Shown piece after piece: positions 23,440-33,700 of a stretch of 64,000 nucleotides of DNA (position 1 is the stretch's first letter; each line of letters begins with the position of its first letter). Both the position numbers and the translations under genes were made by a program. Source of the DNA: CAXRDE01 sp964229355 (GTDB lineage: Bacteria > Cyanobacteriota > Sericytochromatia > UBA7694); assembly GCA_964229355.1 (NCBI GenBank), contig CAXRDE010000025.1, positions 496,001 through 560,000 of the forward strand. The letters run 5' to 3'. The notes beneath the pieces are model-generated. The model was not told the DNA's origin. It did no database searches and saw nothing but the letters and a program-made list of their open reading frames with translations.

Positions 23440-26400
23440 ATGCCCAATCTATCTTATACCGATCCCCATCTCGAAACGCTGGCTCAACGCTTAGGCGAAA
23501 TCCTACAGCAGAGCCAGCGTCCTTTTGAAACCATATCGATTTGGGTGCCCCACCAGGGCATGGCCTCATGGCTTAAACATACCCTCAGTACCCAACTCGG
23601 GGTTGCCGCCCAACTCCATTTTTTGCAGCCCCGCACCGCTCTCTGGCAAATGGCCCAGCAATTGTTTCCGCAAAAACGTTTAAAATTAACACGGGTTGAG
23701 CTGCTGCTCACCTTACAAGGTCACCTCAGATCCTGGCTGGAACATCATCCCCAGTTGGGCATTTTTCAGCATTACCTCCAGGACAGTCCCCACCGCTTAC
23801 CGGGACTCATTCAGGCCTGCCTGCAGGTCTTTGACGATTACGCCACCTACCGTCCCGAGTGGCTGCGCAGCTTTAGCCGCATGGCGCCGGGCACCCTGGC
23901 GCGCCCGGAAAGCCTGAGCGCTGTTCACGACGAAATTTGGCTGGCCCAACACACCCTGTGGTGGCTTTTGGACCATGAGGTAGACCCCGACCAACAGCGC
24001 TGGCACGCCGCGCAACTGCAGGCTGAAACCCTGAAAAAGATGGATCACCCCATCGATGCCCTGCCCGCCCGCTGGCCGGGACAGCAAGGCATGCCCCTGC
24101 ATCTTTTTGCGCTCACCGAAGAAGCCCCTTTTTACACCACGATGCTGGAGCAATTGCCCCGACATCTCACCATCGCACACTACATCCACGATACAGACAC
24201 GCTAAGCGCCGTGGGCACTTTTGGTGCGCCTTTTTGGCACCAGGAGTCCCTGGATTCTGGTGGTGCTGAAGCTTTAGCCGCTACCCCTGCCGGCTTCGCA
24301 ACCCGTGCGGGCGTCCAGATTGAGGTGCACGGCTGTCACCATGCCCAACGGGAGGTCGAAGTCTTACGAGATCTGATTCAGCAGCGGGAGACGCCAGCGG
24401 AACAGGTGGGGGTTATCGTTTGGAATTTGGAACACTACCGCCCTCTGATTCACGGGGTGTTTCGGCAACTGCCTTACCGCATTTACACCCCTGCAGAAGA
24501 CAGTCCAGTGTTGGAAAGTTTTCAGAGTCTGTTGCAGTTTTACCAGGGTCGACTGCGACGCAGTGATGTGCTGGCCTTTATTGAAACGCCCTGGATTGCA
24601 CAGGCCTTTGGCTTCAACGCCTTTTCAGCAGAGGAACTGCGTCAAACCCTCGATCAGGTGCAAATTCGCTGGGGGCGCAATGCCTTTCATCGCCAGCAAC
24701 TGGGTCTACCTGCGTTTGGGCACAACAGCTGGGAGGCGGGTTTGCAACGCCTGTTGATGAGTTATGCCCTGCCCGAAAACCTGCACACGCCCTATTACAG
24801 TGCGAAGGGTCCCCGCTTACCCGTGGGCCAGGAAATGCCGCGCCTGGATATTTTAAGGGCCTTTCTGCGGTTTTTTAATGCCTGCCAGCTGCACCTGACC
24901 CCACTGTTTCAAAGCCATACCCTGAGCGATTGGCAGCATCTTTTTTTCGCACTGGTTCAGGCCTTTTTATCTGCAGTACCCAGTGAAGGCTTATTGCCCC
25001 TGCGGGAAGGCATTGCCCGCCTGAGCACCGTGGTGCCTGAGCGCGCCCTCCACGAGACACTCACCCTGAGCGAAGTCCAGGCCCTCTTAAACCTCTGTTG
25101 GACCCAGGGTGAACTGCCCCGTCTGCACCATGGTCACATTCTCTTTGGCCCTCCGGAACAGATGGCGGGCATTCCGTATAAAGACCTGTATCTGCTGGGT
25201 TTAAATCTGGGGGCCGTGCCGCAAAAACATGCAACCCAGGACATGAATCTGCGTTTACAAAGCCCTCCAATCAACGGAGAACTGCGGGCCCACACCCTCG
25301 ATTTTCGCCGCTTTTTACGCTGTATCCAGGGCGTCCAGGAACACCTGGTGCTGATGTACCAGAGCCATCACATGCGCCACCAGCAAGAGGTGCCCCCGGC
25401 AGGCATTTTAGACGCACTGATTCATCACCACGGCCTCACCGTCACCCACCACGCCCTCCAGGCCTTTGATGCCCGTTACTTCACCGAGGGCAGTGGGTAT
25501 ATTAGCTATGATCCGCTCTATTACACCTGCGCTCAGGAACTGCAAGCCAATGCCGATCGCGAGCCGCCCCCGCCCTTTCGCGCCTTTCCCCTTTGCCAGG
25601 TGCCCGAGCTGGAGCAACCGCTCACCCTACAGCGCGTACAGCACTTTTTTAGACACCCGGCACGGGCTTTTTTAAAGCAGGGTTTAGGGCTTCGCTACGC
25701 CGCTGTTCCTGAAGAAAGTGAAGAGCACGAACGCTTTGGGATGGATGCCTTAGAGCGATACGCCCTGCAACAAGAGATGTTAACGGTGTATTTTCAGAGC
25801 CAGGGGAACCTGAAGGCCTTTCGACAGCGCATGCTCTTAAGTGAGCGCTTACCCGTGGGCGAAGCGGGTCAGTGGGTCTTAAACACCTACATAGAAGCCC
25901 TCAGCCCTTTTTACGCCACCCTGGAAACCCTCTTTGAGGCCACCACCGTCCAGGTGCACCACAGTCTGACACTCCAGAGTGATACCCTTCAGGCCCAGGT
26001 TTTGTGCTATGGGCAGGCCCCCGGATTAGCACCCAATGAAGCCTTACACCTACATCTGTCCGCGGGTCGTTTTAAGGCCACGCGGGCCATGGCCCTCTGG
26101 TTAGAGCATTTGTTTTGGCAGAGCGCCGCGCCCCCTGAATACCGCATCAAAGGGATTGCCCTGGCCAAACACCCCACCGAGGCCAGCTATGGTATGTTTG
26201 GCTTTAAACCCCTTTCGCCTGCTGAAGCCCAGCATCATTTGCAAGGGTGGCTTACGGCCTACCACGCGGGTCAACGCGAGATACTGCCCTTTGCCCCGGA
26301 AACCAGTCGTGCGCTGGCACAGGCCCTGGCAAAACATCCCGACGCCCACACCGCCGAAAACGAAGCCCGTAAAATCTGGGAGCCCAGCCGTGGGGGAAAT

Positions 26401-26568
26401 CCCGTGCCTGCTGAAAGCGAAGATCCCAGCCTGGCCCATTGTTTAGAAGAAGATTGGTTTACCCACCCTGAGGCCCAGGAGCTGGCGCAAGCGCTGTGGG
26501 ACCCCCTCGAAAACGCGCTGGTCTACAAGCCCTTAAGCCCACTGAAAGCACAGGCCTTTGACCTATGA
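23440..26568 (+). CDS. recC: Exonuclease V gamma subunit RecC
   Basis: The long protein (about 1042 residues) matches RecC in size, operon position and motifs such as VPHQGMASWLKHTLSTQLGV near the start, CHHAQREVEVLRDLI in the middle and LNLGAVPQ with DLYLLGLN in the inactive helicase region. RecC recognises Chi and splits the duplex for RecB and RecD. ATG 23440 is the likely start; an in-frame TTG at 23419 gives seven more residues. Its stop overlaps the recB start (ATGA at 26565). Confidence 0.93.
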   Translation: MPNLSYTDPHLETLAQRLGEILQQSQRPFETISIWVPHQGMASWLKHTLSTQLGVAAQLHFLQPRTALWQMAQQLFPQKRLKLTRVELLLTLQGHLRSWLEHHPQLGIFQHYLQDSPHRLPGLIQACLQVFDDYATYRPEWLRSFSRMAPGTLARPESLSAVHDEIWLAQHTLWWLLDHEVDPDQQRWHAAQLQAETLKKMDHPIDALPARWPGQQGMPLHLFALTEEAPFYTTMLEQLPRHLTIAHYIHDTDTLSAVGTFGAPFWHQESLDSGGAEALAATPAGFATRAGVQIEVHGCHHAQREVEVLRDLIQQRETPAEQVGVIVWNLEHYRPLIHGVFRQLPYRIYTPAEDSPVLESFQSLLQFYQGRLRRSDVLAFIETPWIAQAFGFNAFSAEELRQTLDQVQIRWGRNAFHRQQLGLPAFGHNSWEAGLQRLLMSYALPENLHTPYYSAKGPRLPVGQEMPRLDILRAFLRFFNACQLHLTPLFQSHTLSDWQHLFFALVQAFLSAVPSEGLLPLREGIARLSTVVPERALHETLTLSEVQALLNLCWTQGELPRLHHGHILFGPPEQMAGIPYKDLYLLGLNLGAVPQKHATQDMNLRLQSPPINGELRAHTLDFRRFLRCIQGVQEHLVLMYQSHHMRHQQEVPPAGILDALIHHHGLTVTHHALQAFDARYFTEGSGYISYDPLYYTCAQELQANADREPPPPFRAFPLCQVPELEQPLTLQRVQHFFRHPARAFLKQGLGLRYAAVPEESEEHERFGMDALERYALQQEMLTVYFQSQGNLKAFRQRMLLSERLPVGEAGQWVLNTYIEALSPFYATLETLFEATTVQVHHSLTLQSDTLQAQVLCYGQAPGLAPNEALHLHLSAGRFKATRAMALWLEHLFWQSAAPPEYRIKGIALAKHPTEASYGMFGFKPLSPAEAQHHLQGWLTAYHAGQREILPFAPETSRALAQALAKHPDAHTAENEARKIWEPSRGGNPVPAESEDPSLAHCLEEDWFTHPEAQELAQALWDPLENALVYKPLSPLKAQAFDL

Positions 26569-29500
26569 CCTCCACCGCATCCAGCCTGCAAGCGTTTGAT
26601 GTCCTGCAATGCCCGCTCAACGGCCGACATTTGATTGAAGCCAGTGCAGGCACCGGCAAAACCTATACCCTGGTCAACCTCTATTTGCGTCTGTTGTTTG
26701 AAGGCGGCTACCTGCCCGAGCAGGTCCTGGTGGTGACCTTCACCAATGCCGCCACCCAGGAGTTGGTGGGACGCTTGCGGGCCAAAGTCAGAAGCTTTCG
26801 CCAGTGGCTCCAGGGCACGGCCTCTTCTCAAGAAGAAGACCCCCTGTTCAGGCATCTGCAACGCCAGTGCGATCCCCTCTTTTTACAGGCCCATGCCCTG
26901 CGGGTAGAACAGCACTTTGATCAGGCCCCCATTACCACCCTGCACAGCTTTTGTCAGGACAGCCTGAGCCGTTACCCCCTTCACAGTGCACAGGCTTTTC
27001 ATTGGCAACTCGAACAGGACTTCAAACCGCTGATGCTGGAATGCCTGAGTGATTTTTGGCGGCAACACTTTTATGGGGAACAGGCCAACACGCCCCTCTT
27101 GCACCTGTTACTGGAAAAAAACATCACGCCAGAAGGGCTACAAACCCAGTTTGCCCTGGCCTTTGAGAACCCTGATTTGCAATGTATTCCCGAGCAAGAT
27201 CCCCCCGACCTGCAGGCCCTGGAGGCGCCGCTCCACGCTTTGCTACACGAAGCCACAACGCTTTGGCAGCAAGAGAGCCCGGCCATCAAAGCCGCCATAG
27301 ACCAGGCCATCGCCACCAAAAATTTAAACGGCAATAAATACCGCCAGAGTACCGTTAACAAAGCCAGGGCCTTTTTGGACACTCACCTGAGCGGGACACC
27401 AGAAAAACCGAGCGATCCCGCCCTGCAAGTGAAGCAGCTGGGCTCAGATCTCAAAATGCTGAGCTATTTCACCAGCCAGAAGCTGGAGGACAGTATCTCC
27501 AGCAAGGGGCAGTCCATCGCTCACGACCACCCCTTCTTTGCTTTGGCCCAAAGCCTGTATGACGCGTTAGAGGCACTGAGTACCGCCCAGCATCATGCCT
27601 GCATTGCTTTTTACCAACAGGCCATTGCTTATACCCGCCAGCAATTGCAGCTGCGCAAAGCCCAGGCCCAGGTGGCCGGTTTTCAGGATCTGCTCACCCA
27701 AATGGCCACCGCTTTAGCAGAGAATCCCGCAGGGGACCGTCTGGCCCGGCGTTTACATGAGGCCATGCCCGTGGCCCTGATCGATGAATTTCAAGACACC
27801 GATCCCTGGCAGTTCTTTATTTTCAATCGCATTTATGCCCAGGGCGATCTCTTTCTGATTGGTGACCCCAAACAGTCCATTTACCGCTTTCGGGGTGCCG
27901 ACTTAAGGGTCTATTTGCAGGCCCGCGAAAGCGTTCCCCCGGCACAGCGTTGGACCCTGACCACCAATTACCGGTCTCAAGGAGCATATATCGAGGCCCT
28001 GAACGCCTTTTTTGGCTTTGTACAGCAGAACGGACAGGCCCCCTTCGGCACGGATACCATCGCCTACCACCCGGTCACCGCCCACAAAAAAGAGCCCGCC
28101 CCCTCAGGTCCCAGCCTCTATTTTTGGCATCCACCAGGGGCTTCAGAAAACAATACGTCCCAGACAGCTTCCAAAAAACCAGATCTCGAGCGCCAGCTCA
28201 GACAGGTGGTGGCCCAACAGGTTCTCACTGAACTGGAGCAAGGCACCCCCAGCGGCGATATCGCCATTTTGGTGGCCAAACATTACCAGGCAGAACAGCT
28301 CGCTCGCGAACTGCAAAAACGCCGCATTCCCACCCTGGTTATGGGCAAAAAAAATGTCTTTAGCAGCCGAGAAGCCCAGGACATGATGTATTTTCTGGAA
28401 GCCGTGCTCAATCCCCGTGAACATTTAACCACCGCCCTGAGTGCTTATGCTCTGGGGTATACCGCCGCTGACCTTGAAAACTTACGCGACGCAGCGCACT
28501 GGGTGGAGCATTTGGAGCAATGCCAAAAGCTGGCACAGCGCTGGCGCAAATACGGTTTTTTTGCCCTGTGGTCTGCGCTGGTGTCACATTTTGAGCTGTA
28601 CCCGCGCTGCCTGAGGTTTGACCACGGGGAACGGGCCATTACCAATTTTCGCCATTTGGCCCACCTGGTGCAGGAAGCCGCCTTAAAAGAAGCCCTCAGC
28701 CCGGAGCACACCCTGCTGTGGCTGCAGCGGCAAATTCAAGATCCCCACAAGACGCAAGAAGAATTGCTCTTGCACCTGGAAAGCGAACGGGGAGCTGTTC
28801 GTCTCTTGACCATGCATAGCAGCAAGGGATTGGAGTTTCCCGTGGTGTTTTGCCCCTATCTGTGGGAAGACAGTACCAGTCCCGCCAAAAACAAACCGGT
28901 GGTCATACAGAGCAACGCCCCAGACCAGAGCAAGACCCTGCTGGATATGGGCTCAGACCAGCTCGCGGAACACAAAGAACAGGCCAAACAACAAAATCTT
29001 GAAGAGCAGTTGCGCCTGAGCTACGTGGCCCTGACACGGGCCGCCCAACGCTGCCATGTGTATATCATCGAAGCAAAAAAAGCCAGCACCAGCCCCTTGA
29101 GCCATTATTTTCCGCCTCCACAGCAACAGACCTTACTGCAGCAATTGGCGGCTCAGCATACCGGCATTGCCGTCAAGCCCTATCCCGCATTGCACCGCCG
29201 CCGCTGGTCCGCAGCGCCCAAAGTGAAGACCGAAGCACAACTGCTGCTGCCCAAAGCCCAGGTCCTCAGCGAAAGCTTTCAAAACACCAGTTTTACCAAA
29301 ATCTCTGCCCAGGTGGACGACGAAAGCCCCGTGTTGCTGCGGACCAATGCCCCTGAGCCCACCGAACTGGCCCAGCAGCCCCTGCTGGCCTTTCCACGGG
29401 GCAGCGAAAGCGGATTGTTCTTACACCACGCCCTGGAGCACCTCAATCCCTCACTACCGGTGACGCAGCAATCTCAGGTGTTGACCCGCTCTCTGCAGCT

Positions 29501-30086
29501 GTACGGCATTGATGCCGCCTGGCAGGAGCCCCTGAGCGAAGGACTGCAACAGGTGCTTCACGCGACCTGGGGCAAGCACAGCCCCCACCCCGAACACAGT
29601 CTGGCGCGGCTGCCCGTCGCAGATCGCTTTACAGAGTGGGACTTTGATGTACACCTGCCCGCGTTCCACGTGGAAGCCCTGGCATCGCTCTATACGCAGC
29701 AGGGGCTCAGTGCCCCCACCGGCCAGGCCAAACGCAGTTATTTAACGGGTGCCATTGACCTGGTGTTTGTACACGAAGGACGCTATTGGTTTGCCGATTA
29801 CAAATCCAATGATTTGGGCAATACCTTAGCCGCTTACACGCCTGAAGCCCTGGAGCACGTGATGCAGCAGCACCAGTACTTCTTGCAGCTCACCCTGTAT
29901 ACCCTGGCCCTACACGCTTACTTAAAACAGACCCTGCCCCATTACCGTTATGAGCAACATCTGGGCGGGGCCTACTACTTTTTTCTGCGGGGCATGCACC
30001 CCTCGCTTCCTGGCAACGGGGTGTATTTTTATCGTCCTGAGGCTGAGCACATCGAAGACCTATACCAGAAATGGAGCGCCTTATGA
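26565..30086 (+). CDS. recB: Exonuclease V beta subunit RecB
   Basis: The 1173-residue protein contains an SF1A helicase: Walker A EASAGTGKTYT (25-35), DEFQDTDPWQF (Walker B, about 405-415), NYRSQ (motif IV region) and TMHSSKGLEFPVVF (motif V, near 750). The C-terminal nuclease has GAIDLVF and FADYKSN (about 1062-1081), the Mg-binding Asp and Lys of RecB-type nucleases. It is the 3'-5' motor and the only nuclease of RecBCD. It overlaps recC upstream and recD downstream by ATGA each. Confidence 0.95.
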   Translation: MTSTASSLQAFDVLQCPLNGRHLIEASAGTGKTYTLVNLYLRLLFEGGYLPEQVLVVTFTNAATQELVGRLRAKVRSFRQWLQGTASSQEEDPLFRHLQRQCDPLFLQAHALRVEQHFDQAPITTLHSFCQDSLSRYPLHSAQAFHWQLEQDFKPLMLECLSDFWRQHFYGEQANTPLLHLLLEKNITPEGLQTQFALAFENPDLQCIPEQDPPDLQALEAPLHALLHEATTLWQQESPAIKAAIDQAIATKNLNGNKYRQSTVNKARAFLDTHLSGTPEKPSDPALQVKQLGSDLKMLSYFTSQKLEDSISSKGQSIAHDHPFFALAQSLYDALEALSTAQHHACIAFYQQAIAYTRQQLQLRKAQAQVAGFQDLLTQMATALAENPAGDRLARRLHEAMPVALIDEFQDTDPWQFFIFNRIYAQGDLFLIGDPKQSIYRFRGADLRVYLQARESVPPAQRWTLTTNYRSQGAYIEALNAFFGFVQQNGQAPFGTDTIAYHPVTAHKKEPAPSGPSLYFWHPPGASENNTSQTASKKPDLERQLRQVVAQQVLTELEQGTPSGDIAILVAKHYQAEQLARELQKRRIPTLVMGKKNVFSSREAQDMMYFLEAVLNPREHLTTALSAYALGYTAADLENLRDAAHWVEHLEQCQKLAQRWRKYGFFALWSALVSHFELYPRCLRFDHGERAITNFRHLAHLVQEAALKEALSPEHTLLWLQRQIQDPHKTQEELLLHLESERGAVRLLTMHSSKGLEFPVVFCPYLWEDSTSPAKNKPVVIQSNAPDQSKTLLDMGSDQLAEHKEQAKQQNLEEQLRLSYVALTRAAQRCHVYIIEAKKASTSPLSHYFPPPQQQTLLQQLAAQHTGIAVKPYPALHRRRWSAAPKVKTEAQLLLPKAQVLSESFQNTSFTKISAQVDDESPVLLRTNAPEPTELAQQPLLAFPRGSESGLFLHHALEHLNPSLPVTQQSQVLTRSLQLYGIDAAWQEPLSEGLQQVLHATWGKHSPHPEHSLARLPVADRFTEWDFDVHLPAFHVEALASLYTQQGLSAPTGQAKRSYLTGAIDLVFVHEGRYWFADYKSNDLGNTLAAYTPEALEHVMQQHQYFLQLTLYTLALHAYLKQTLPHYRYEQHLGGAYYFFLRGMHPSLPGNGVYFYRPEAEHIEDLYQKWSAL

Positions 30087-31966
30087 AAGCCTTGCGTCAT
30101 CTTCAGGGTCTGGTAGACCCCCTGTGTTGGCACTTTGCCGAGTGGGTCTGCCAACAGGCCAAGGAACCCACAAGAGGCCTGTTTTTAGGCGCCCTGGCCA
30201 CGAGTCTGGCCACCGAAGAACAACACGCCTGTGCCTTTTTGCCCCATTACGCAGGCAAGCCGGTGGCAGCCCCCGCTGCAGAAGACGCGGCGGCCGTACA
30301 GGTCCTGGGCCAGACCCCACACAAAAAAGAGTTTTACCCCAGTCTCGAAGCCTGGAAACAAGGCCTGCGTCGCCATCAGCACGTGGTGGGCTCCCCCGGA
30401 GACTATACGCCCCTGATCCTGGCGGGGGATCGCCTGTATTTGTACCGCTATTGGGACTACGAACATCGTCTGGCGCGGGCCATTACCGAGCGCCTGGAGC
30501 CCTTTGAAAACGCCGCTGAAGACAAGGCCTCACTCAAAGCCCTTATCTCCCGCTTGTTTCCTGACCTCACAGCCACATCAGAGGATGCAGCGGCTTTGCA
30601 ATGGCAGGCGGTAGCTGCAGTCACCGCCTTAAGGCACCGTTTTCATGTGATCACCGGTGGGCCGGGTACGGGAAAAACCACCACCGTCAGCCGTCTGGTG
30701 GCGCTCTTGCTACATCAACACCCCCACTTGCGTATTGTCCTGGCCGCTCCCACCGGCAAAGCCGCCACCCGCATGAAAGAAAGTCTCACCCACAGCCAGG
30801 AGACCTTGCGCCAGGTCTTTACAACCCCTTTGCCCGGATTCCCCACGGAAGCCATGACCCTACACCGTCTGCTGGGGTACCAGGCCCAACAGCGCCGTTA
30901 CCTGCACAATCCGCAAAATCCACTGCCCTGGGATTTGGTGATTGTGGACGAGGCCTCCATGATTGACCTGGCGATGATGACCCGTCTGTTTGAAGCGCTT
31001 TCTCCCGACAGTCGCCTGGTGCTGCTGGGCGATCAAAACCAGTTGGCCTCTGTAGAGGCGGGCTCTGTGTTGGGAGATTTATGCCAGGCCGCCAGCGCAG
31101 AAGGGTTTGCAGCCCCCCAGCTTCAACACTTGCGGGATCTGAACATTTTACAAGCCCATCACGAAGACCAGCTTCACCCGGCCCAGCACGCCCTGGATGG
31201 CCATGTGGTCACCCTGCAAAAAAGCCATCGCTTTCCCTCAGATCGGGGCATTGGTCGCCTGGCAGACTGCATTCAAAAAGGTGAGTACAACACACTGGCG
31301 TCGTGCTTAGCGGCGGAAGAAATTCGCCATCAGGCCCAGTGGTCCCCCAATGAATTGCAAGCCCTGCTGCTGGCAAATTACACCCCTTATTTTAACGCCA
31401 CGACCCCCGAAGACGCCTGGTCAGGCTTTGCCCACATGATGGTGCTCTGTGCCCTCAGGCAAGGACCCTGGGGCATACAGACCTTAAATCAGAGCATTGA
31501 ATCGCTATTGCATCAGGCGGGTCAAATCCAGCCCACAAACCGTCAGGCTTTTTACCATCTGCGGCCGGTGATGATTACCCAAAACGATTACCGCAACCAA
31601 TTGTTCAACGGCGATATTGGCATCACCTGGCAACCCACAGCCCACAGCCCACTGCGGGTGTATTTTCAGCAGGCCGACGGCAGCTTACAGGGCTTTCATC
31701 CGGCGCAACTGGGCCCCCACCAAACCACCTGGGCCATGACCATTCACAAAAGCCAGGGCTCAGAGTTTGAACACGTGCTCATGGTCTTACCCGACGCTCC
31801 GCATCACCTGGTGTCTCGCGAACTGATTTACACAGGCATTACGCGGGCCAAACAAACCGTCAACCTCTGGTGCCCTCTCGAAACCCTGGAAACAGGCATT
31901 CAAACCCCCGTGGAACGTTACTCGGGTCTGGTAGAAGCGCTAAAGGCTCAAAAAACCCAGGAATAA
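30083..31966 (+). CDS. recD: Exonuclease V alpha subunit RecD
   Basis: The start at ATG 30083 overlaps the recB stop by ATGA; the longer frame from 30071 is not needed. The 627-residue protein has Walker A GGPGTGKTTTVS (about 190-201), Walker B IVDEASMIDLAMM (about 287-299), GDQNQLASVEAGSVLGDL and the C-terminal TIHKSQGSEFEHVLMVLP motif. RecD is the fast 5'-3' helicase of the complex. The recC-recB-recD order with overlapping codons shows a single operon. Confidence 0.95.
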   Translation: MKALRHLQGLVDPLCWHFAEWVCQQAKEPTRGLFLGALATSLATEEQHACAFLPHYAGKPVAAPAAEDAAAVQVLGQTPHKKEFYPSLEAWKQGLRRHQHVVGSPGDYTPLILAGDRLYLYRYWDYEHRLARAITERLEPFENAAEDKASLKALISRLFPDLTATSEDAAALQWQAVAAVTALRHRFHVITGGPGTGKTTTVSRLVALLLHQHPHLRIVLAAPTGKAATRMKESLTHSQETLRQVFTTPLPGFPTEAMTLHRLLGYQAQQRRYLHNPQNPLPWDLVIVDEASMIDLAMMTRLFEALSPDSRLVLLGDQNQLASVEAGSVLGDLCQAASAEGFAAPQLQHLRDLNILQAHHEDQLHPAQHALDGHVVTLQKSHRFPSDRGIGRLADCIQKGEYNTLASCLAAEEIRHQAQWSPNELQALLLANYTPYFNATTPEDAWSGFAHMMVLCALRQGPWGIQTLNQSIESLLHQAGQIQPTNRQAFYHLRPVMITQNDYRNQLFNGDIGITWQPTAHSPLRVYFQQADGSLQGFHPAQLGPHQTTWAMTIHKSQGSEFEHVLMVLPDAPHHLVSRELIYTGITRAKQTVNLWCPLETLETGIQTPVERYSGLVEALKAQKTQE

Positions 31967-32017
31967 ATCAGCAGTAATTTTTGCATGAATAGAACGTCCT
32001 TGAGAAAAAGGTAAAGC

Positions 32018-32653
32018 TCATTCTAGCGCGATCACGTCATTGGGCTCCCAGGGCTTGTATTTCTGCATGATGCGTTGAAAGCGGGGGCTATCGAGGTGGG
32101 TTTGCAACCAGTGTTGCACATGGGGCCAGGGCTGGGTGGCAAACCAATCACGATCCACATGGGCAAATTGACGCACAAAGGGAAACAGGGCCGCGTCGGC
32201 CAGGGTCATGCGTTGAGCCACCAGATAAGAACTTTGGCACAGCAGACTTTCAAGCCACCGCAAATGGGGCACCGCCTCTGCGCGGTAGTCTGCCGCTGAG
32301 GCTTCAGGATAACGCACCGCATATTTATAACGATCGAGGGCAGCCTTAAAGGGGCCATCGTTGCTGGCAATTAAATCCGCCGTCAGGGTGCTTTCTGCTT
32401 CTCCTCGCGGCAACCAGTCCTGGGGGTCCGCCTGGCTGAGGGCCCAATGCATAATGTCTAAGCTTTCTTCAAAGACGATGCCGTGATTGTCCTGGAGCAC
32501 GGGTACGGTACCCTTGGGCGAAAGCGTCAGCATGTGCTCAGGCTTGGCTTTTAAAGTCACCTCGCGGTGTTCATAGGCCACGCCAGCCACCTGCAAGGCC
32601 AGTCGCGCGCGCATGGCATAAGGGCAACGGCGGAAGGAGTAGAGAATCGTCAT
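32018..32653 (-). CDS. Glutathione S-transferase-like protein
   Basis: The 211-residue protein starts with a thioredoxin fold bearing CPYAMRARLAL and the cis-Pro GTVPVLQ, with EESLDIMHW as the glutathione gamma-glutamyl contact. An alpha-helical C-terminal domain follows. The CPYA motif suggests an omega-like or glutaredoxin-related activity. It overlaps the ctaA gene by ATGA (32650-32653), so it is co-translated with heme A synthase; the reason for that pairing is unclear. Confidence 0.88.
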   Translation of the reverse strand: MTILYSFRRCPYAMRARLALQVAGVAYEHREVTLKAKPEHMLTLSPKGTVPVLQDNHGIVFEESLDIMHWALSQADPQDWLPRGEAESTLTADLIASNDGPFKAALDRYKYAVRYPEASAADYRAEAVPHLRWLESLLCQSSYLVAQRMTLADAALFPFVRQFAHVDRDWFATQPWPHVQHWLQTHLDSPRFQRIMQKYKPWEPNDVIALE

Positions 32654-33591
32654 GGCGCAGCGGGCTCAGTGGGTGATGGGGTTTCGGATTGCGTCCGCAC
32701 CCATAACACAAACACGCTGAGCCACACCCCCAGAGCCATGAGCAAATGCAATAACTGCAGCCAGGCGGGGGCCGCCAATACAATATTTAAAAAGCCAAAG
32801 GCCACCTGACTGACCACCAGCATGGTGGTCCAACGGCCATGGCGTTCAAAGCCCTGAATTTGGGGCAGTGCAAACAAGAGGTACACACTGGTTAAAACCG
32901 CCACAATGGGGTGTACAATGCGCAATTGCACCAAAAAGTGCGTGGTGGCCGACACCTGCTCCGCCACGTGCGCCATCAGGCCCTGCTCGGTAAAAATTGA
33001 GGTGGGGAACAGGGTATCGCCCAGAGCGGTAATGGCCCCACTCATGCTGGTCAAGATCAGGCCCACCAGGGCTGGCAGTAGCCAGGCTGAACCCGCATTG
33101 TTAAAACGGGGGGCAAAAGCTTTGCCGCTGTGCCGGGGCATACTCCACCAGGCCGCCAGCGCTGAAAAAGCACTCAGGGCAAAGGTGTTCACCAAATGAA
33201 AAGAGGCCGTGACGGCACGGGCCACAGAGGTGTCTCCGGCCACCAGTTCAAACTTCACCAGTCCGGCCCCCAGGGCCGCCTCGGTGAGCAAAAAGAAGAG
33301 GGTGCCCAGGGTCGCTCCGCGCACACCAACCCCGGCGGGGAAGCGCTTAAAGGCCCAGGCCACGAGCACAAACACAAAGGGCAGCGACAAACCACTGGTC
33401 AGGCGGTGAGTGTACTCAATCAGGGTTTCCAGGGTGGGATTGAGGGGAACCACCACGCCATTGCAGGTGGGCCAGTGGGCTCCACAACCGGCACCGGAGC
33501 CGCTGATGCGCACCCAGGCTCCCCAGAGAATCACCAGGGCCAAATACCCCAGAACAAACCATGCATAACGGGTAAAGCGGGAAGAAGACAT
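32650..33591 (-). CDS. ctaA: Heme A synthase (CtaA/COX15)
   Basis: The 313-residue protein has eight hydrophobic helices and the family motifs WGAWVRISGSGAGCGAHWP with the loop cysteine pair (CGAHWPTC), EYTHRLTSG with a haem-ligand His, SFHLVNTF, RIVHPIVA and LLHLLMALG. It oxidises the C8 methyl of haem O to give haem A for cytochrome c oxidase, implying aerobic respiration. The GST-like gene follows with an ATGA overlap. No ctaB (protohaem farnesyltransferase) is in the window. Confidence 0.92.
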   Translation of the reverse strand: MSSSRFTRYAWFVLGYLALVILWGAWVRISGSGAGCGAHWPTCNGVVVPLNPTLETLIEYTHRLTSGLSLPFVFVLVAWAFKRFPAGVGVRGATLGTLFFLLTEAALGAGLVKFELVAGDTSVARAVTASFHLVNTFALSAFSALAAWWSMPRHSGKAFAPRFNNAGSAWLLPALVGLILTSMSGAITALGDTLFPTSIFTEQGLMAHVAEQVSATTHFLVQLRIVHPIVAVLTSVYLLFALPQIQGFERHGRWTTMLVVSQVAFGFLNIVLAAPAWLQLLHLLMALGVWLSVFVLWVRTQSETPSPTEPAAP

Positions 33592-33700
33592 ACAAAAGAT
33601 TGACCTTTTTCTTTCCTTTATAGCATGTCTATCAGGCCTTAATGGCTTTTTTATAGCGAATCTTTTATGCTATGCATAAGATATAAAGGAGAATCCTTCC